Assembly: GCA_033439765.1 (NCBI GenBank)
Contig: JAULSN010000002.1
Coordinates: 248,001-312,000, forward strand
Direction: 5' to 3'
Source of the DNA: Lasiosphaeria ovina
Taxonomy: Eukaryota; Ascomycota; Sordariomycetes; Sordariales; Lasiosphaeriaceae
Length of the DNA stretch: 64,000 nucleotides
Below, in pieces: positions 9,860 through 20,679 of this stretch; within the stretch, counting starts at the first letter, position 1, and the number at the start of each line of letters is the position of its first letter. Position numbers and translations under genes: made by a program. The notes under the pieces were generated by a model. It had not been told where the DNA came from and did not search any database. It saw only the letters and a program-made list of their open reading frames with translations.

Positions 9860-12805
9860 AATGCCAACAACGTACATCGAGATTTCCTCGGGCTTAAGCT
9901 CCCTGTCTTCCTCGCCGTCGCCGTCGCCGGCCCGCTCGCTCTCGCCGGCCTGGCCGTCGCCGTCGCCGTCATTCAGGCCGTCGCCCGCGCCCGTACCGTC
10001 TCTGTCACCCTCGCCGTCACCCTCGCCGTCTTCCTCGCCGTCTTCCTCGCCGGTGATTTTGTATTCTTTCCAAATATGGACCCGCAGTCCCGTGCCCTCG
10101 ATCGCTGACTTGGAGACACCCTCTCTACCTTCCTCGCCGTCTCCCCGGCCCTCGGCCTCTCCTTCGAACCACGATGTCCTTCAACCTGAAGAATCTAGCG
10201 AAGATGAGGATGACTCTGAGGACTACGGCGCCGACGATACGTGGGAGGTTGATGCCGAAGATGAGCCCCTTTTTAACGGCATTCCTGTGGATCAGTTCGA
10301 GATGCGGGACACACTAAGCAACTAGGCAAAAGACAACAGATTCGGCCTTGTTACTCAGCGAAGCAACAAACGCAAGAATACCAACGAGATCTTCAAGTAC
10401 TACTTCATCTGTGATTACGCCGACTACGAAAGGAAGCCCCGGGAGGTTCAAGGTAAGAGAAAAAACAGGAGTAGAAAGAAGGCAAAAGACTGTCCCTTTC
10501 GTGTGTGTGTACAAAAGCTGGCCCGGTATAACGGTTGGACTGCACGGCCGATGGACCTTACGCACAAGGGTTACGGGCCGTTCATGACCCCTATTGAGCT
10601 TTATATGTTCAGGCGCCGTGCCCTCGATAAGGAATATCTTGACTTCATTCACTACCTTACGGCGGATCGATCGGTTACGGCTAAGTCGGCTCTCAACCTC
10701 TTCAAGCTCAAATTCCCGGATTCCAACATCATAACCCTTGATATCTACAATATACGCCGGGAGTGGAGGATCCAGAAGAGAGACGGCTATACCGACCCGT
10801 AGGTATTTATTAAGAAGCTAGAAGCTGATAAGTCGAATTGGTATTTAATCTATTATATAGATGACAAGAAAACAAAGATGTTGTATGCCTTTTGGGTAAT
10901 ACGATCTCAACGAAGGATGTGGAAAAGATTTGGCGGTTGTATCGGTATTAACGCCACCTACCGGGTAAATAACCTACGTATGCCTCTGGTTACTGGAGTT
11001 ATTGTTACTCCCGAGAAGACTACGATGCCCATTTTCCAAGCCCTCTTAAGCAACGAAAAGGAAGAAGGTTACCGGTTCCTTATAGAAGCTATTATAGAAT
11101 GCCGAGAGCGGCTCGTTATCCCCTATCCATACGTTTTTATTACTGACGGGGATGAACAACTTATCGGGGCATTAATTGCTTTCTTTCCTAACGTCCAAAG
11201 GCAGCGTTGTGTATGGCACCTGAATTGCAATATGGTCCTTTATATCAAGAAGTATTGGATTATTCTACCTATTAACGACCCCGCCGGGGAGAATGCCGCC
11301 GAAGCCGCCGAGGAAGAAGGCGATAATATTACGAATAAACATGCCCTAAGTTCGAAGTCACAGACGACGAAGAAAGGCAAGGTTTCCCTCGGTGCGGTGC
11401 CGACGAAGGTTACGAATACGAGGGCGGGTCTTTTTAAGCTATGGAAGCATATGGTATTCAGCTCCTCGGTCAAGGACTTCAACAAAGCGAAGGCCGTTAT
11501 GGATCGTCAGTTTTCGGAGACTCAGCCTCGCATAATTAACCACATCAACAACGACCTGCTTCCCTGCAAAGAGCAGTGGGCAGGCTGTTATACGCAGATG
11601 TACAGGAATAACGGGGTACGAACCACATCGCCAAATAAATCCAGCAACGGCTCTGTCAAGTCGGAAAACCTATCTTCTCGGTCGGGCCTTATTGAGGTCC
11701 ATGAGGCTATAGAGCGATACTTTGAGCGCCGCTTCGAAGCTTACACCGAGGCGACGGCGATATCTTCAAGTACGGTACGGAAGGAATACCTTAACAAGAA
11801 GTGGCTCGGTGACTGCCGTATATAGATAACTCGCTGGGCGATTGATCTTCTTGTCGAACAATTCCGGAAGATCACTTTCCCGACCGCTATAACACCCGGC
11901 CGGCCACTTCCTACCTGCACGAATCAGTTCAGCAGTCAGTACGGCCTACCTTACGCGCACATATTACTAGAAAGGTTTAACGAAGATCACGAAGATGGTA
12001 TTTTGGTCGGTCCTGATGACTGCGACCGCACCTGGCATCTCAAGATACGCCGAGTAGGTCGCCAGGAACCTAATTAGCTCTTTTTTCCTAGCTAATATAC
12101 GTATAGGATGCGGCAAACAAGTATCTACATATCGAACAACCTAACAAAGCGGTCGCCAAAGGTCGGCCTCTCAACCAGGGCGGCCCATTCGGAAATGAAG
12201 ACATCTTACCACCCGTTAAGCCGCCGGCGCCGAAGACGAAGACGGCAGCCCGGAGCGGCACGATTAAGCGGGACGCGCGGCGTTACTATTCACGGTTCGA
12301 AGTGGCCGAGCCGAGCCTAGAAGAGCGGGATGAACAGGATGAGCAGGATAAGCAGAATGAACAAGAAGAAGAGATGGAGGTTGAATCGGACTGCATCGTC
12401 GTCAATGCAGGGCCAAGCCCAAAGAAAGGTCGGAAGAGAAAGGCAACACAACAGAAAGGAAGAGGGAAGAAAAGAAAGACAACGAAGAAAGCGAGTAGCA
12501 AGCCCGCCCGGGCGAGCAAGCCTGCCCGGTCGAACTAGATCGAGACTCCGGTTCCTAATCCTCACCTCTATAATATAGAGGTAGCGGAATGGCGGGCCCG
12601 CAGGGCTCAACGCCGCCGCTTTTGGGAGAATGGAGTGCATACTGATGATGAGAATTACTGGTTCGATTCCGGGGAAGAAGATGACCCTTTTCCTCGCAAG
12701 GGAGACTTCGAAGGCGAAGGAGAGAGCGGCCACGATGACCCGGATGTTGTTTGGTGTTTACTAGGTAGGCACTCAGGGTCCGAAGTCAGGGAGCTAGATA
12801 GGTAG
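9860..12805 (+). pseudogene. MULE transposase pseudogene with four TAG stops and lost catalytic acids
   Basis: The frame starts at ATG 9860 with a Ser/Pro-rich then acidic N-terminus, followed by a FAR1-like DNA-binding region (KYYFICDYADY, then CPFRVCVQKL), the MULE transposase domain (10878-11270, including ITDGDEQL and CVWHLNCNM) and a SWIM-like region near 11905-11975. A 53-bp intron (12054-12106) leads to a basic C-terminal tail that continues to 12805. In-frame TAG codons at 10323, 10800, 11823 and 12536 each fit TGG or CAG ancestors. At 10950 the expected DATY motif reads NATY. At 11637 the expected Glu is Lys. The SWIM Cys before His reads Tyr (LPYAH). All three fit G-to-A in TpG context. 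The protein cannot be an active transposase as read. Confidence 0.85.
12054..12106 (+). other. probable intron in the MULE transposase pseudogene
   Basis: Donor GTAGGT, an internal GCTAAT branch-like site and acceptor TATAG. Removal joins the SWIM region to the basic tail in phase and bypasses a stop at 12076. Confidence 0.55.
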
Positions 12806-13198
12806 ATTGATACACTCAACACCAATGAATTATATCGCGATGTCAACAAATCAGGATTCAACAGATCATTCAGGCAACTCAGGCGGCTGGGTGCCTGCCA
12901 TAGAATTTGGCTAGTTTACGTACAAATCCGAGCCTCAGAGTTGCCATTTGCAAGTTGCCTTTTTTTCGAGGCTGACTCAGCTCAACAACGAAGAAATCGT
13001 CAAAATGGAAAACACTACGTAGGGTAAACGCGTTTTCAGGGCTTTTGAAGGTTTTGATGGCTTCAATGCAGTTGACTCGGGCGCCCGGGCGGCTGGGCTG
13101 GCGCATGGTAGACACATGGGCGGTAAGATAGTATTTCACGATTTTACCGGCTTAATTTAAGCCCTGCGTATCTCAAGTGCCAACACCTGCCAGGAATG

Positions 13199-13246
13199 CC
13201 CAGTAGGGTGCCCCGATTTTTAGATGGAGTGCCCTGATCGAAGCTC
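13199..13246 (-). repeat. right terminal inverted repeat, 48 bp
   Basis: Exact inverted copy of 9517-9564, followed by target duplication TTTTTGAT at 13247-13254. Confidence 0.95.
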
Positions 13247-13254
13247 TTTTTGAT

Positions 13255-14758
13255 AACCATCCACCCACCCACCCACTCACTGTCTTTTTCACTGCGCTCG
13301 CTGCCTGCGAGTAGTGACGTGGAGAAGGAGGTTGGTTTGGGGATTTCTCGTCTATACTTTCGCTGTTCCTAAGCCTTCATAGCTACCTACCTTATATATA
13401 ACCGTATAATATTCAACGCCTCCGTACAAATTATGAGCCCCGTCTCGTCCTGCCACATCAAGTTTGGCTATAGCATTTACTGGCTTGTCGCGGTCCTCAA
13501 ACCTCTGTTGACCTTCGCTCCAATGTTCAGAGCCATTTCTAGAGAGCAAGAGGCAGAATGCCATTTTAATTTTCAACAGTCCCAACGCGTCGAGGTTTGG
13601 CTACGCAAACGTGGTGACAACGCGTAGGAACAATGTGGTACCCACCCACTCTAGCATATAACAGGTCACTCCCAGCCCAGCAGATATTTCCGCCCACCTT
13701 GCTCAGAATTATCTACCCAGGGAGCTAAAACGGTGAGAGGTCAAGATGGGCATGCGTCAAGGAGACCTAGCCCAGCTATCCGGCGTCTGTTCAGAGTCAC
13801 GGTATGTTCAAGACTCGGCGACAGTCGTGGAGGAATATCAGTTCTTGGGGCGATGCCGCCTGGTCCGAACACATGAGTCTTCTCATTTCTCATAACAGGA
13901 ACTGTCAAGTCTGGGACTAGTAACGAGAAATGAACTATTCCGTGTTAAAATAATTAAAACATAGATAAGGCTCCCAAGTTCATCGTCAACCGCCACGTTG
14001 CTTTCAAGAAGCTGTCAGCAATAGATTTTCATGCGGGCGGGCGAATAAAAGTATAGGACTAATCGATCATCGAGGAACTTGTACGTAGGTGACTCGTTTA
14101 ACTGCCTACCTTATCTAGGAATGAGTGTACCTTGCCTGAATTATGCGATTTGATGTCACTCACAAGATCATCTTATCACTAACATTTCAAATCCCAAGAA
14201 CTTATCAAGACGCAAGAAGACTGTGTCCATCCCTTAGGTACTGCTATTTTTTCTGTCCATCATTGAAGAAGATCAATTTAGATATTCTATTCCATATTAA
14301 AAGCCGCCTCATTAAGTTTCGGCCGCTCATCGACCCGATCTTACCGCAAGACATTAGTGATATGGCGGCGGCTCAACGGTCGTAAGCCTCATTGCCAAAA
14401 GCAGTCTTATTTTATTTTTTTCCAGTGGTGATGAGAATGGTTGGGTCTAGTAAGGAGGTACCGGGTCCCAACTTCCCAACTCACATGCAAATTCCGAAGG
14501 CCGCCAGGCAGGAACCCTTACCCTGGGACGCACGGATTGGATCCGCTTCCCCGGGTTTGACGCTACCCCACCGCGGGGCATTCAGTGGTTCAGGTGCTAC
14601 GCTACGCTACCAGCAAGCACCACCCACCAGAGTCACATCCAAACATCTACAACGAGTCCAGGCCGCGACTTGCAAACCTCCCCGCGCTAGCACCCTCTCT
14701 GTCCACCTACTTCCTTGCTTGACCAAGAACAGAGAACCACCAGACAGGGAAAAAAAAT
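13255..14758. other. intergenic DNA between the Mutator-like element and the Dcc1-like gene
   Basis: A CCCA microsatellite sits at about 13260-13275. Otherwise no coding or repeat structure is supportable. The last 150 bp are CA- and C-rich, as in the leader of the following gene. Confidence 0.45.
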
Positions 14759-15298
14759 ATGCCAGGCGAAGCCCAAACAGTTAGCGCCGCCGCAGGGGGG
14801 CTGGGCATCTCGCTGTCGTACGCGCCCGACGGCGTCGGCTACAAGCTGCTCGAGCTGCCGGCCGAGCTGGCCGAGGTGTTGGAGCGCGACGATGCGCCAG
14901 TGTATGTCTTTCTTTCTCTTTCTATCACCCTGCGCTCACCCTGCGCTTACCATCTCTTCCCTTTCCCCTTCCCCCAGAACAAAAAACCTTACCCTCTCAC
15001 TAACCGAGTCGCCTCGTGCCAAAGACTCACCCTGACCTCGTCTCCCGCGGCGGCGCTGCTCAAGACGGCCGACAAGACGTACTCGCTGCGGCAGAAGAAC
15101 ACGTCGAACGCGCTGATCCTGCTGGCGCCGGTGCCGCAGCAACAAACCGCCGAAGGCGAAGACGGGCCAGCAGCAGTGGGCCTGCACGCCATCGCGACGG
15201 TGCACGAGACGATCGAGCTCGTGCCGGGGACGGGGGAGGCGGCGCCGGCGCCGGTGGCGCGGGGCAAGTGGCATGAGAAATTCGGGAGGACGAGGTAG
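14759..15298 (+). CDS. short Dcc1-like sister-chromatid-cohesion protein, 2 exons, 138 residues
   Basis: Exon 1 (14759-14901) and exon 2 (15025-15298) join across a 123-bp intron with a GTATGT donor, a CACTAACC branch site and a CAAAG acceptor. The product has the LSYAPDGVGYKLLELPAEL and TYSLRQKNTSNALILL segments expected of the N-terminal half of fungal Dcc1, a subunit of the Ctf18-RFC clamp loader for PCNA. It ends KWHEKFGRTR, like the basic tail at the extreme C-terminus of fungal Dcc1. Fungal Dcc1 is usually well over 300 residues, so the central and winged-helix part that docks on Ctf18 appears to be missing between TIELVP and the tail. It may be an internally deleted gene or a shortened paralogue. 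Family assignment is from remembered motifs, not a search. Confidence 0.6.
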   Translation: MPGEAQTVSAAAGGLGISLSYAPDGVGYKLLELPAELAEVLERDDAPVYVFLSLSITLRSPCAYHLFPFPFPQNKKPYPLTNRVASCQRLTLTSSPAAALLKTADKTYSLRQKNTSNALILLAPVPQQQTAEGEDGPAAVGLHAIATVHETIELVPGTGEAAPAPVARGKWHEKFGRTR

Positions 15299-16271
15299 CG
15301 AGAGGGGAGCGGAATCGGGGTGGGAAGATAGAGGCAGCGATAATAATAAAATAAATAAATAACTCGGAAGGATGATAATAGCAAGCATCTTAAGAGTAAA
15401 CGGGGTGCTGAATGGATGGATGGATTCCCAGGCCATCTACGAATACATGTAGCACGCTGGCTAGGAAAAAAAGCCATGGAACATACATATCATCACCGCT
15501 TACGACATGCAGGACATGCCTCGATGAAGGCTCTTCCTTGGTTAACCTACAGTCTCACCGAAATGCGGACCAACAGATTGTCCTACTGAAACCCTGTTTG
15601 ACTATATCGGCCAGACACAACTGATGCCTCCTTGGTATATGTTAATGTACAAACAGAACCCAATAAAGGGAGGATTGGCTCTCTGGGAACTAGGGAGGTG
15701 ATGCATCCCCGGCTCATGCCCGTATCACCAACCTCAAGCTCCAGAGCTTTCTGCTCAAGCGGCAATCGTCGACTAGCTCTCATCTACGCAGACAACTCCA
15801 ATATCTCGCAGAAGCCGTGATGCCTCACTTTATTACATGATACTAACAGAATGTGCCTAGTATTTGGCGTCACAACAGCAATACTAACAACAACTAGACT
15901 GGAGGAGGCAATATCAAGAGCTGTCTTGATGTCCCCAAGCCATTCAGAAAGAGACCATGACTCCTACTACTCAATAATGATATGATGCAATCACAAGCTG
16001 GTATATCAAGCCCGATAACCACAACCCCCAATTCTCTTGCTGACAAAAACGCCGTAAAGGATAAAGATCAATGTGTGGTGGGCGGTTTCCCGTTCCGACG
16101 ACGTCCGGCCGTTCAGAGACGCCTTCCGACTTTCCAACCGTGTTTCCTGTTCCCAGGACGCACCCTTTGTCACGCGACTGTTCCAACTCCCAACAGAAGT
16201 TCTTGCGCATGTCAACCGTTAAACTCGCCAAGCCAATGTACTCCCTCTCCGAGGTTAGCTGGCACCCCTTC
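15299..16271. other. convergent intergenic region between Dcc1-like gene and RBR ligase gene
   Basis: About 970 bp holding the 3' ends of two convergent transcripts. AATAAA-like runs lie at about 15343-15362. No gene seen. Confidence 0.5.
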
Positions 16272-19215
16272 CTACGCGGCACCGCCAACATTGCCAGGAC
16301 GCATATCATTCCCTGGAGAAGCTACTTGGTACGAACGGCCCGTCTTGAACAGGTTTCGTTGGTACGGAGAGGCGTACCGGGGTTGGGATCCGACACCATC
16401 GCCTGTCAAGTCAACGACGTCGAAATCTCCGGGCCCTCTGCCATCTGCTAGGTCTCCCACCCCGTTGCGTTGTCTAGCGTTGCCAGCGTTACCTGGTTCA
16501 TGCTGAGGGAGAAAGGGACCAAAGGGGTTTGCTGGATTCATGCCTAGGTGGTTTTGTAGAGGAGGCAGGCCAACGAAAGAAAGGTGGTTGGCTGGATTGA
16601 GCTGTGCTGCGTGACGAGCAGCATGAGGAATCGTATGGGCCCAACGGCCATGTCCTCCATTGTCGAGTGGAGGGCCGAGCCCATTAATACGGCCGTCTAG
16701 AATCTCGCTCATGTCCTGCAGTGGGGCCAGTTGATCCAAGCCGGCAGGAGGCCGCAATGCCTCTGGCCGTCCTGCTTCAAGGTGATCCACCACGGCCCCG
16801 TGGCGCTCGCCCGGGGGAAGCGCTACTAGCGCCTGGCCAAAACGGCGCTGAACTATCTCGGGTCGTTGCCTGGCACGTACTGCTTCTGCCATACGCATGG
16901 CATTCTGGAGCGCCCAGTCGTCTCGGACTTGTCGACGAATGTGCTCTCGAACTTGTTGATGGATGTCCTTGACGTGTTGAGCGACATGCTGTCCTTGCTG
17001 TTGAGCGATATGCTGTACTTGCGGTACCGGTTGTTGAACCTGGTGCCTTCGCGGCACGTGGTGGACTGCAGGGTTGTGGAAGTTTTGGAGATGCTCAAAT
17101 TCGCCAGCAATTCTGGGGGGTGGAGGGGCTTCTGGCACTGGCCTGTGGTGGTAAACTAGGGACAAAGATAATAATTAGCACGACACAAACCGGCTGCCTC
17201 GAAGGAATTTAAACCCTCAAACATACCGTGTGGCAATGGGGGAATTGAGGCCGCGCCAATTATAGGGTGTACCGGCTGTGCTCTCTGCACAGGGGCTTGA
17301 GGGGGGACGGGGGGTGGGACGACGACATATGGGTGATGTATGATGTTGTGTGGAGGAATGACAGCCGCAGCTCGGCCAGAATTCTGGCGGCGTTTCTCGT
17401 CTTCCAACACGGCGTCAGAGAACTTGATCTCGAAAAGTTCGGCGTCGACACCGGGGTTTTTCTCGGTGGCTTGTTTCCGAGCTTCTTCCTCAGCTGCCCG
17501 AACCTCGTCCGCATGCCGCTTCTCGACGCTGTCAAACAGGGGACAGTTGCCTGCTCTCCCACCCCTAGTTTTATCGTCAAAATGGGCGTAGTCGCACGAC
17601 TTTGAGCAGATGTAGCACTGAACATTTTTACACCCGTTGCGTGTGCACTTCATCTTGTTGCATCCAACCTCCTTGATGAATGGTGTGTTGCCTAGCCGCA
17701 GTCAGTCAATGAAGCGAGGGGGGAGGGGGGGGGGGGGGGGGGGGGGGGATTAGTCGTGCTCTCACATTTGTTGCATGTGCGGATCATGGCCTTCGACATG
17801 GCCTCTTCTATTTGGCGTCGAGCACTGTGGCCCGCCTCCCGTGCTACCTCTTCGCAGGTCTTGGGTATGTGGGTCACTTGCCGACACAGCCGGCAGCTTA
17901 CCACTTCGCATTCGGGATTGTCGCACTTGAACTCCTTGTTCTCCTTCACCGGAGGATATTCGGCCGCATAAGGGCAAAAGGGGCATGTCTCGAGGTTCTC
18001 AATACCCGCCATGCGTAGAATGGCTTCTTGCTCAATCCGCTCCAAGGCAACTGCCAGGTTCTTGGTCAGGAATATCTCCCTCTGATCCTGAGAGAAGTCC
18101 CCCGTGCAGCCGTCCATGGACATGCACGCGAGGTGATATTTAGAAAGTCCAACCTCGGTCTCCGCCATTCGCTTCGCGCAGCCGCGGCAGAACCAGTGAA
18201 GCTCATCGCCATTGCAGTGAACCATCCTGTTCAGAGGAAATTCTTCAAAACAACAACCACACTCGGACATTGTTCCTTCTGCTTTTGCTCGATTGATATT
18301 ATCGAGTTCCTCTTGCTCCTGGCGGTTTTTATCTGCTCGTATGGCGGCCTTGTCTTCGCAAATCTTTTGCGCAGCGTGAAATTCAGCTATGGCGTCCTTA
18401 TGGGCTGGATGCCATCCATTCCTTAGAAACTCTAACTCTATATCAAGCGGCTTGGTTGGGACTTTCTTGGATTCATACGGCGAGCTCGCCTCTCCGTCTG
18501 CGTAGGCGATATCCAAGGCTATGTAAGTTTGGAAGAGGTAGTCGTTTTTCTCCTTGAGAACCTTGTGCAGGTCCTGTGCATAAATGAAGGGGAACTCGGC
18601 CATGAGCAATGTCTTGCTATTGGCGCGTGGCTGGGTTAGTATGCGATGGCTCTGGGGCAGGACGATATGGGCGGCGAATGCTTCAGAGCCTTCCACTTAC
18701 GTAGCCTTGCGATATAAACTTTGGTAGTTGAAGTCGTGATTGATGAGATCTCCCGGCGCACGGTTCTCGAACCGTTTCTCGGCATCTCCAGAGTCGTCCT
18801 TTTTCTCCTCCACGTCGCGCTTTCGTTTGAGCGACTTGGCCCGCTTCGGATACGAGATACCCTTTTCCAGAGAATCCAGAACGGCAGTGATAAGTTGGGC
18901 ATGTCCCCACTGGTACTGGGCAGCGAGTTCATTCAGATGGTCTGGGCACATGTCTGGGAAACAGCTCAGAACCGCATTCTCGCACTCCAGCTGCAAATCG
19001 TTCTTGACGTGCTCAAGATGAGCTCCGGGGAGCTCAAACTGTTCTATGTTTTGCGCACTAAAGTAGCTCGTTAGAGCCTGTCGGTATCAATTGCGTTTTG
19101 GGGGCTCTGGGGCGCTTGGGATGGGATGGCCGTACTCCTTCCGCCTGCATTTCGTGAGCCGCATTACACCCCTTTTCAAGGCAGCCCACGGGGAACGAGA
19201 AAAGATGCCACCCAT
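16272..19215 (-). CDS. RNF216/TRIAD3-type RBR E3 ubiquitin ligase with a SUMO-interaction motif
   Basis: Minus-strand exons 19215-19136 (tentative), 19057-18701, 18616-17766, 17691-17227 and 17155-16272 join in phase. Introns are 78, 84, 74 and 71 bp with GTACGG, GTAAGT, GTGAGA and GTATGT donors. The product is about 878 residues. RING1 begins CGCCFEEFPLNRM. The IBR region has CPFCPYAAEY, CDNPECEVVSCRLC and HIPKTCEE. RING2 reads CNKC, then GCNKMKC, whose last Cys should be the thioester-forming residue, then VQCYICSKSCDYAHF. Order and spacing resemble RNF216, which passes ubiquitin from E2 through RING2 Cys to substrate. The Pro/Gln-rich tail contains DFDVVDLTGD, a classic SUMO-interaction motif, suggesting a SUMO-targeted role (inference). 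The start is uncertain: MGGIFSR at 19215 is the nearest in-frame Met, and an alternative 5' exon is possible near 19783-19858. Confidence 0.82.
17725..17748 (+). repeat. 24-base G homopolymer inside an RBR-gene intron
   Basis: A run of about 24 G on the plus strand (C on the transcript) lies inside intron 17692-17765, between donor and branch site. Confidence 0.8.
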
Positions 19216-20567
19216 GTGACCAAATGCCCGCACGCTGGTTGCGGGATTGTCTTTTCTGGTTGGGAAGGTTGCGGCTGTCTGGGTTCGCAGATTGAGGAGA
19301 GGGACAAGGCTAAAGACAAAGGTGATGGGTGTTGAGGACAGGCGGGCCTTTGGAGGGCAGTTTGAGCAACCTGTAGCTTTACAGAGAGCAGACGCAGGAC
19401 AGAGAACAGAAGCTGTTGCTTGAACTGCGAACAGAAGCTGGACTGGTATCAAGGAGGGGGGCAGCGTCCACGCGCCGAGGCATAGTCAAGGCCGCACACC
19501 ACCCACGCTGCTGCTCCTCCGGCGAGGCGACTGAACAAAAAGGTCGAAACCAAAATGTGAAGGAACCGCGCTGAACTGTTGGAGCAGGAAACGAGGTTAC
19601 AGGGCGAGAAATGAAATAGTGTAGTCGTCGACGGCCGAGCTCGGCTAACACTTGTTGGGCCACGACCTCGCCGAAAGGCAACTCAAGGGCAGCGAAAAAA
19701 CCTTGTCGGCTTCTCATGAGCATGGCCGGGGGAAGGAGATGGACCCAATGGCACGCCAAGGTAAAAAAGGTAGAGAAATCCCAGACTCACTTTTGCAAGC
19801 CACCCATGAAGTCTAAAAGGCCGGCCGAGGCCCCAGAAATAGATTGGCCGTCGTCGTCCATGGATGCACTGGAGAACAGCGGACCAGCAGCGGAGTAGGC
19901 GGGGCAGTCAGTCGGTGCACCTGGCGAGAGGATGCGAAGCTGGCTTGGCAGAAATTAAAGAATAAAAAGAAGAAGAAGAGCCTTTCCGCAACAAGATATC
20001 GCTCGCGTTTGGGTTTTGGGTCAGGCCGTGTATCGAGGTTGAGGTGGTCGTCGAGGCAGCACCTAGCGAGGTGAGGACCGAAAAGTCACGAGCCCAGGGC
20101 TGGCTAGCTAACTCCTGCAGGCCGAATGGAATCGCTGGGCAACAAGTAATGGTGGGGTGAGGAGCTAGGTAGGCGGGGCTGCTGCCAGCGCGCGCGCGCA
20201 CAGCCTGGGAAGGCAGGCCGGCCTTAAATATCCGCAAGCTGCGTCTCTGATCATGCAGCTCATGTGCGGAGACCAAGGACAAAACACTATCTTCACAGCC
20301 AGCTGCCTGGCATCCTCAATCGAGCCTCGGCGGAGAATGCCCAGCAGCAAAAGGTTCGATGGAGGAAATCGAGGACAAGGCTCAAGCAAGCGCACAGACC
20401 ATACACTAAGCACCCCCTGTCCCCCTAGTCCAACGCCACAGCTCCCCGTGCCCACCTTCGTTATTGGCTCTGTGAGCGCCTGCCAGCAGCTGAGCCGTGT
20501 AAATCCGTCGGACTGGGACCCGAGCCTGCAGGAAACCCTTTTAGTCACAGGAGGTGCCACGGAATTA
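19216..20567. other. upstream region of the RBR ligase gene
   Basis: 1.35 kb without a supported gene. On the minus strand ATG at 19858 opens MDDDGQSISGASAGLLDFMG and stops at a GTGAGT donor at 19783. It could be a 5' exon of the RBR gene, but no convincing partner acceptor was found. Confidence 0.35.
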
Positions 20568-20614
20568 TGTCAACTTGGCCAAAAGCGGAAAACCCTGGCA
20601 GCGGAACATGCCGG
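20568..20614 (+). repeat. left TIR of the pogo-like element
   Basis: About 47 bp, with the inner motif GCGGAAMA repeated twice. Preceded by TA at 20566-20567. Confidence 0.8.
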
Positions 20615-20679
20615 TGGCGCTTTTTTCGCCCGTGTAAGCCAGGGACAGTCAACATTCAAATTACTACCGTTCAATGAAG

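Larger units (their letters stand above)
9517..13246 (+). mobile_element. complete Mutator-like DNA transposon (MULE), 3730 bp, inactivated
   Basis: The element is bounded by 48-bp terminal inverted repeats, 9517-9564 and 13199-13246, which are identical base for base. It is flanked by the 8-bp duplication TTTTTGAT. Its single gene on the plus strand is a MULE transposase broken by four in-frame TAG codons. An 8-bp duplication is at the short end of the 8-11 bp usual for Mutator elements, and the transposase sequence leaves the class assignment clear. Perfect TIRs with a dead gene suggest recent insertion followed by rapid RIP-type mutation, or mobilisation in trans. Confidence 0.92.

Noticed and set aside
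12655..12680. GGTTCGATTCC resembling a tRNA T-arm
   Set aside because: It lies within the continuing MULE frame and no acceptor or anticodon arms fit around it. No tRNA was found in the window.
17156..17190. 35-bp intron with GTTTGT donor in the RBR gene
   Set aside because: Too short for a fungal intron; the upstream GTATGT at 17226 gives a 71-bp intron with correct phase.
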